Part shown: piece by piece, positions 19,152-23,069 of the stretch
Layout: each line of letters begins with the position of its first letter
Numbering within the stretch: position 1 is the stretch's first letter
Origin: a virus
Virus record (IMG/VR): IMGVR_UViG_3300046006_002404
Span: 1-23,069 of that record
Direction: 5' to 3' (one strand)
DNA: 23,069 nucleotides
Notes under the pieces: generated by a model
Seen by the model: only the letters and a program-made list of their open reading frames with translations
Databases searched by the model: none
What the model was told of the DNA's origin: nothing
Position numbers and translations under genes: made by a program

Positions 19152-20148
19152 TCGTTAGCCTATCATAATTATTAGTCCGAAGAGACCATTCAATGGGATA
19201 TACCCAATCATATGGGATTTGCATCGTCTGTGACTTCACGCCAAACTTGACTGCCATATACTTATAATGCATGCACAACTTGTCTTCAAGATTGAGATAG
19301 TTGTGCGTATGAATTGGATTGGAAGGATGTGCCTTCAGATAATCCATATGCTCGACTTGCATTTTCGCTGCATCGTTCAGAGGAACATAGTCACCGAACT
19401 CGTTGATCTCGTACTTACTCTTGCTCATGAGGTTCGGACAGTCGAACACCTGACTCAGACCATCGAAGTAACCTGTACCGCCATGAAGAAACGAGTCAGG
19501 ATCCACCCATTCAGGATGGCTCATGGCAACATGTCGAGCCGCATTCTTGCAAGGATACATGGCATTACGAAATCCATACTCCTTCACAAAGATCTCGTTC
19601 AACTTCTTGGCAAACTCCATCATCGTATAAGGACGATTACGAGAAGCAAAGATTTGATCAGCATGTATGTGAGCAAAATCATTCGGCACATCGCACAACC
19701 AATCTTTTACACTCGTATCCTTTGGATAATAGATTTGAAAAAGATCTGATCGAGCATGCCGTTCAGTCATAAATCGAGTACGCATGGCTTCGGGACCTCC
19801 AGATCTCCATGCTCTGAAAGTCTTCCAGTGTTCATTACTAAACGAGAAGATGAGACAAGCTTCAAGCACAGTTCGAGGATCGTCGACTTCTTTCATCTCA
19901 TCGACGAACGGACACTCGTGCCAATGCAAGCGATGGCTAAACTGCTGATAGTTGTCACGAAGAAGCGAGTCGCGACGTAAGTCATACTCTCGACAGAACT
20001 CAAAGAACTTTTCAGTCCTCTCCTCTTGAGTCCAATCTTTCATCCATGATTGTTTAGGTTTACCTTTGTCGTCATACTCGACTTCGGCAATATTAGGATA
20101 CTGAATATCAAACTCATGTTCACCCAGCAATTCAGTTAACAAGTTCAT
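19141..20148 (-). CDS. Large protein of unknown function in the modification operon, 335 residues
   Basis: No family is certain. The protein is soluble and rich in aromatic, Asp and His residues, with blocks such as RLHWHECPFVDEMKEVDDPRTV, EAMRTRFMTERHARSDLFQ and AMYPCKNAARHVAMSHPEW (split by eye) and GTGYFDGLSQVFDC. The CxxxAxxxA helix and the Trp/His-rich strand look like an enzyme core. It is overlapped by both neighbours (17 and 11 nt), so it is made with the 382-residue protein, and the two may form one complex. An amino-acid or nucleoside-transfer role is conceivable but unproven. Confidence 0.7.
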   Translation of the reverse strand: MNLLTELLGEHEFDIQYPNIAEVEYDDKGKPKQSWMKDWTQEERTEKFFEFCREYDLRRDSLLRDNYQQFSHRLHWHECPFVDEMKEVDDPRTVLEACLIFSFSNEHWKTFRAWRSGGPEAMRTRFMTERHARSDLFQIYYPKDTSVKDWLCDVPNDFAHIHADQIFASRNRPYTMMEFAKKLNEIFVKEYGFRNAMYPCKNAARHVAMSHPEWVDPDSFLHGGTGYFDGLSQVFDCPNLMSKSKYEINEFGDYVPLNDAAKMQVEHMDYLKAHPSNPIHTHNYLNLEDKLCMHYKYMAVKFGVKSQTMQIPYDWVYPIEWSLRTNNYDRLTNGA

Positions 20149-21280
20149 GGACTTTAGCCTTATATTCTGCTACACTCATGCCTGCTTGCTTGAGGATAGT
20201 ATCGTCTGATGGATGATTTGTCATGCCGTTAAAAGTTCTTACGAGGCCCAGATCCAGCATCGCACGTTGGCGCCCATACGGGTGATCCTTAATTTTGCAG
20301 GATGACCAGACGGAGTCGAAATCAAGATGGTTGTATCCCGATCCTGGCTTAACATAGTTCTCGACCCATCGGATAAAGTCGCAACATACATCTTCCGCAT
20401 TGTAGGGGAACGCACCTGTGTCTGCATAGATCTTCTCCATTACCTTGTCGAGGAACTTTTCTTTTTGCAACTTACCAGTGTTGTTAGCAAGATACGAGAT
20501 ACACTCGACTGCATTCGTGCCATAATAAAATGGACTTTCAAGATTGACATATTGCGGATACCAATCGGCGATGTCTGCTACGAATGCCGCATACTGGAAT
20601 CGATAAACACGAAGTCCATTCTTGGTATTCCAATCAAACATCCATTCTCCGATTTCGCGAAGATCTTTCTTGGAGTTGTTGCCTTCGAGCCACTCTGCCA
20701 TTTCTCGGCAAAGACGCGGTGCATACTCAGAAAGGTAATAGTCTCCACCTCTCTTGTAACCAGCAGCTGGCTTTGGAAATGAAGGAAACTGATAACCTAC
20801 CGAGGTATAGAACGGATATGGATAAACGTTGATGAACCGTGTCATCTCTTCGATAGTTTTAAACTTGTAGAGATGTGGAAGAACCGTATTCGAATAGCCC
20901 GAAGGTTTCACCGAGTAGTTGATACCAGAACCAGTTACACGATGGAGAAGGAAGACGTAGAGCCATTCGGCAAGCTTGAAGTCAGCGTGTTTGCCAGTCC
21001 AGTCGGTTGCAATCGTTTTCCTTTGATATGTATGATGGCCTTTTTCCATCTTGTCCCAGTACGGATGTTCAGGAGTCCAACCATAAAACACGTCATTGAC
21101 GATTTGTGAGAAACCCGCAAACTTACGTTCGACGACGTCATAGAGCTCTACGTTCTCTAAGAGGTCGTCGTTCATATTTGATTCGAGATATGGAACAGAA
21201 CCGAGATTACACTTGGCTTGCTGATCTTTTGCTAGATGAAAATATCGGATATACTCGTCATAATACTGGGTTAATTCCAT
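20132..21280 (-). CDS. Large protein of unknown function directly after the hydroxymethylase, 382 residues
   Basis: The stop codon of the gp42-like gene overlaps this ATG by 1 nt (TAATG). Strong blocks are LAEWLYVFLLHRVTGSGINY, KPSGYSNTVLPHL, GLRVYRFQYAAFVADIADWY and FYYGTNAVECISYLA. The helical HRVTGSG-type block followed by a GYxNTxxPHL segment reminds me of the alpha-glutamyl/putrescinyl-thymine pyrophosphorylase group proposed for phage base hypermodification, but I cannot confirm that by eye. If so, it would act on an activated hydroxymethyl base. Its place in the operon supports a link to modified pyrimidines. Confidence 0.7.
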   Translation of the reverse strand: MELTQYYDEYIRYFHLAKDQQAKCNLGSVPYLESNMNDDLLENVELYDVVERKFAGFSQIVNDVFYGWTPEHPYWDKMEKGHHTYQRKTIATDWTGKHADFKLAEWLYVFLLHRVTGSGINYSVKPSGYSNTVLPHLYKFKTIEEMTRFINVYPYPFYTSVGYQFPSFPKPAAGYKRGGDYYLSEYAPRLCREMAEWLEGNNSKKDLREIGEWMFDWNTKNGLRVYRFQYAAFVADIADWYPQYVNLESPFYYGTNAVECISYLANNTGKLQKEKFLDKVMEKIYADTGAFPYNAEDVCCDFIRWVENYVKPGSGYNHLDFDSVWSSCKIKDHPYGRQRAMLDLGLVRTFNGMTNHPSDDTILKQAGMSVAEYKAKVHELVN

Positions 21281-21930
21281 TACTTTACCTTATCAAAGTG
21301 TCTTTCGTATACGTGAAGACTACCAACATGCCAAATAATTTTTGGTTCTTTTGTTAGTCCTAAGTCTGCTGTCAAAGTATCAGCAACATGCTTTTGCCAT
21401 GCATAGTCGTTACGATAACCGAAGACAACATCATTCGAACGCATCTGAACGATTGCAACAAGCTGCTCATTACGAATCATGTACTGTACAGTATTAGTGC
21501 ACATGAAGTCGCTCATACCATCACGCTTGTAATCTTCCCACATAGTAGGTCGAGTGTAGATCATGACTGCGCGACGACTATTTGGTAAATGTAATAATTC
21601 ATTGAAGACACGAACATATTGCAAACCGTTATCTTTGTGATAGATAGCCCAACCATAATTCGAGTTGATCTTACCAGCACGATCAGCGACTTGCTGCCAA
21701 ATAGCAGGAGTAACACCAGGTATGTCATCAACATACAACGACATTGACTCGTACCATTCAAGCTCACGTTGAATGTAGTCATCATTTACATCACCGAAGA
21801 TGGTTGGTTCATCAGCTTCGAAGGTAGCACCGATCATCTCGATGGTCTTGACACCAGTTTTGTCAGTAACAAAATTGCTATCCATCAGTTCGCCGATAAA
21901 GTGGTTACGGATATCTTGTACTTTAAGCAA
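21280..21930 (-). CDS. 42: gp42-like dCMP hydroxymethylase
   Basis: The product is very close to T4 gp42: FVTDKTGVKTIEMIGATF against FVVDKTGVKTIEIIGASF, INSNYGWAIY against INSNYGWAIW, RDGMSDFMCTNTVQYMIR against KDGMSDFMCTNTVQYLIR, and MRSNDVVFGYRNDYAWQK. The nucleophile is Cys144 (T4 Cys148). Asp175 sits where T4 Asp179 selects dCMP rather than dUMP, so the enzyme should make 5-hydroxymethyl-dCMP from methylene-tetrahydrofolate. The start is set at a TTG (21930) with GGAGG 5 nt upstream, matching the T4 N-terminus. An ATG at 21954 lacks a ribosome site. The C-terminus is about 25-30 residues shorter than in T4. Confidence 0.95.
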   Translation of the reverse strand: MLKVQDIRNHFIGELMDSNFVTDKTGVKTIEMIGATFEADEPTIFGDVNDDYIQRELEWYESMSLYVDDIPGVTPAIWQQVADRAGKINSNYGWAIYHKDNGLQYVRVFNELLHLPNSRRAVMIYTRPTMWEDYKRDGMSDFMCTNTVQYMIRNEQLVAIVQMRSNDVVFGYRNDYAWQKHVADTLTADLGLTKEPKIIWHVGSLHVYERHFDKVK

Positions 21931-22297
21931 GATTGCCTCCAACGTTAGCGCCATCAATTTTCACGGGACGATTGAGGAAATCACGCTTAGGATCTTGACC
22001 ATCCATCTTGCCACGAGAATACGCCACAACGAACGACGCATAGTTAATTAGATCCATTGCAGAGTCTACAATGGATTCGAAGTTAGGTGTATATGTAGGA
22101 TCTTTTTCCATCGCTTCGATGACTGACTGCATACGCAAAGTCTTGGCATAGATGAGATCGGTAATGGTTGCTACACCACGAGGATAGTAGTCAGCTTGGC
22201 GAATGCGTGATGCTTCGTTCTGATAGTCTTTCGACTTCTTCAGCTGAATCTCAGCACATTCTTGGAGGACTTTAATTGATTCACGTTCTTTAGACAT
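21923..22297 (-). CDS. DUF1599/Nmad1-like protein
   Basis: The 124-residue helical protein has KSKDYQNEASRIRQADYYP near the N-terminus, then ATITDLIYAKTLRMQSVIEAM and ESIVDSAMDLINYASFVVAYSRG. The KxxDYxN, K/R-helix and acid-(x)-LINY segments match the DUF1599 (nucleotide-modification-associated domain 1) pattern, related to all-alpha MazG-like nucleotide-handling proteins. It ends inside the start region of the gp42-like gene (8-nt overlap with the chosen TTG). A role in trimming or sensing unmodified nucleotides would fit. AAGGA is 8 nt before the ATG. Confidence 0.75.
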   Translation of the reverse strand: MSKERESIKVLQECAEIQLKKSKDYQNEASRIRQADYYPRGVATITDLIYAKTLRMQSVIEAMEKDPTYTPNFESIVDSAMDLINYASFVVAYSRGKMDGQDPKRDFLNRPVKIDGANVGGNLA

Positions 22298-22874
22298 TTA
22301 CACAATCCTTAATCATAATGGTTTTACTTGCGTGGTGATTATAATAATACTGTTGTCGACCTTTTTCAATATCTTCTGCAGATCGAATTTTACATGACTT
22401 CATATTAGCTCTAAAGTTTTGTGGATTACTCATAAGAAGCCACTTAACACTGACCATATTATCTTCCATGATTCTATAGTCACCTACGATTAATAGCTGA
22501 ACGATGTCCAAATTATTACACATCGTTTTAACTTGTTCTGGATAAAAAGTAAACCAATTTGTGCGATCATCCATACCACACCGTTTAACTTCTGTTAGAT
22601 GATTGTGCCAATCAACATCCCAGCAATAGCTGTATCTATCAGTTTTATCAAACTTTGCAGGATTTTTAATGGCTCCTTGAAGTACGAGCGCGTGCTCTAA
22701 AAATACACCAGACAATGCATTGTTACGCTTCTGTTCAAGAGACTGTGTATTGCCAGGTTGGTTAAATGTTCCTTGCGCGAGTTCTTCTTGCCATTCTTTA
22801 AGATCTTGAGTAAATTCAAAAGTTATTGGCTTCGGCGCCGGTGGTAAAACCACAATTGTTTCATTTTTAGTCAT
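22290..22874 (-). CDS. Protein of unknown function, 194 residues
   Basis: It begins TKNETIVVLPPAPKPITFEFTQDLKEW and contains ALSGVFLEHALVLQGAIKNP, a His/Trp-rich WDVDWHNHLTEVKRCGMDD, then LLIVGDYRIMEDN. No domain is named. The ATG at 22874 has no visible ribosome site and lies 6 nt after a TGTACA-type -10 box, so the mRNA may be leaderless. It overlaps the DUF1599-like gene by 8 nt and is the first gene of the modification operon. Confidence 0.7.
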   Translation of the reverse strand: MTKNETIVVLPPAPKPITFEFTQDLKEWQEELAQGTFNQPGNTQSLEQKRNNALSGVFLEHALVLQGAIKNPAKFDKTDRYSYCWDVDWHNHLTEVKRCGMDDRTNWFTFYPEQVKTMCNNLDIVQLLIVGDYRIMEDNMVSVKWLLMSNPQNFRANMKSCKIRSAEDIEKGRQQYYYNHHASKTIMIKDCVNV

Positions 22875-22880
22875 AATTTT

Positions 22881-22909
22881 AATCTATCACATCTTTCATA
22901 ATATGTACA
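22881..22909 (-). promoter_or_regulatory. Phage TGTACA-type promoter 8 (weaker call)
   Basis: TGTACA (22904-22909), 17 bp, TAGATT (22881-22886) with TGA before it. Spacing and -10 match the other copies, but the ATG follows the -10 box by only 6 nt, and the box overlaps the end of the upstream gene. It is either a promoter for a leaderless message or a chance match. Confidence 0.45.
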
Positions 22910-23069
22910 TCAAATTTTTTCCCAACGAGGAAAAAGTCTTTTAGTTTTTCCATCCCAATGGCCAAAAATTGGGATGATACCGTTTATGTCATCTTTCGTA
23001 AATGAAAGACTAGAACGTCCACCCGCGCCGTTTTTCCAATCAGTAGTAGTATCATCTAAATTTACTTTT
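22910..23069 (-). CDS. C-terminal end of an unidentified protein (5' end outside window)
   Basis: A frame open from the right edge ends at TGA (22910-22912) after 52 visible residues, including DWKNGAGGRSSLSFTKDDING and FGHWDGKTKRLFPRWEKI. It is on the same strand as all neighbours and has the charged, aromatic look of a real C-terminus. No family is recognised from this fragment. It ends just at the TGTACA box of the next unit. Confidence 0.6.
   Translation of the reverse strand, partial: KVNLDDTTTDWKNGAGGRSSLSFTKDDINGIIPIFGHWDGKTKRLFPRWEKI

Noticed and set aside
21484-21489. TGTACA inside the gp42-like gene
   Set aside because: It is within conserved coding sequence with no TAnnnT at 17 bp on the minus strand and no gene start nearby.

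Overview
The window is a stretch of a T4-like tailed-phage genome (Caudoviricetes, T4 superfamily), with every supported gene on the minus strand. The call rests on the classic replication block in T4 order (sliding clamp gp45, clamp-loader ATPase gp44, clamp-loader gp62, translational repressor RegA), a close homologue of T4 gp42 dCMP hydroxymethylase, a tRNA cluster, and two TATAAATA boxes matching the T4 late promoter. The host cannot be read directly. It must be Gram-negative, because the phage carries a lipoprotein secretion pore, an outer-membrane beta-barrel and a periplasmic FecR-type protein. FecR/CHASE2/cyclase and curli-type genes are common in Proteobacteria.

Right part (about 23.07 to 13.1 kb, in order of transcription): a partial gene, a gene of unknown function, a DUF1599/Nmad1-like gene, the gp42-like hydroxymethylase, two large proteins of unknown function, a fold-type-II PLP enzyme, an SGNH-hydrolase-like protein, a DUF3310 protein and a GT-A glycosyltransferase. 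I read this tightly overlapping block as a cytosine-hypermodification locus. It leads into gp45 - terminator - gp44 - small four-cysteine protein - gp62 - regA.

Middle (about 13.0 to 9.0 kb): small accessory ORFs interleaved with eight tRNA genes: Arg(TCT), Leu(TAA), Lys(TTT), Lys(CTT), Tyr(GTA), Trp(CCA), Thr(TGT) and Asn(GTT). A broken tRNA remnant is fused to the front of tRNA-Trp and overlaps the 3' end of a methyltransferase gene. A phage-specific promoter recurs through the window: a TGTACA -35 box, exactly 17 bp, then a TAnnnT -10 box. It is sometimes placed back to back with a terminator.

Left part (about 9.0 to 0 kb): an outer-membrane beta-barrel, a Prx5-type peroxiredoxin, several small membrane proteins (including two tandem holin-like paralogues), and then the most striking cassette. 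This is CsgF-like, CsgG-like, a secreted curlin-repeat protein, a FecR-domain protein, a second curlin-repeat protein with a fused N-terminal lectin-like domain, and a CHASE2-transmembrane-nucleotide cyclase that runs off the left edge. Start and stop codons overlap from csgG to the cyclase, so this looks like one operon. It would join export of amyloid-type fibres to a periplasmic or extracellular sensor that makes a cyclic nucleotide inside the infected cell.
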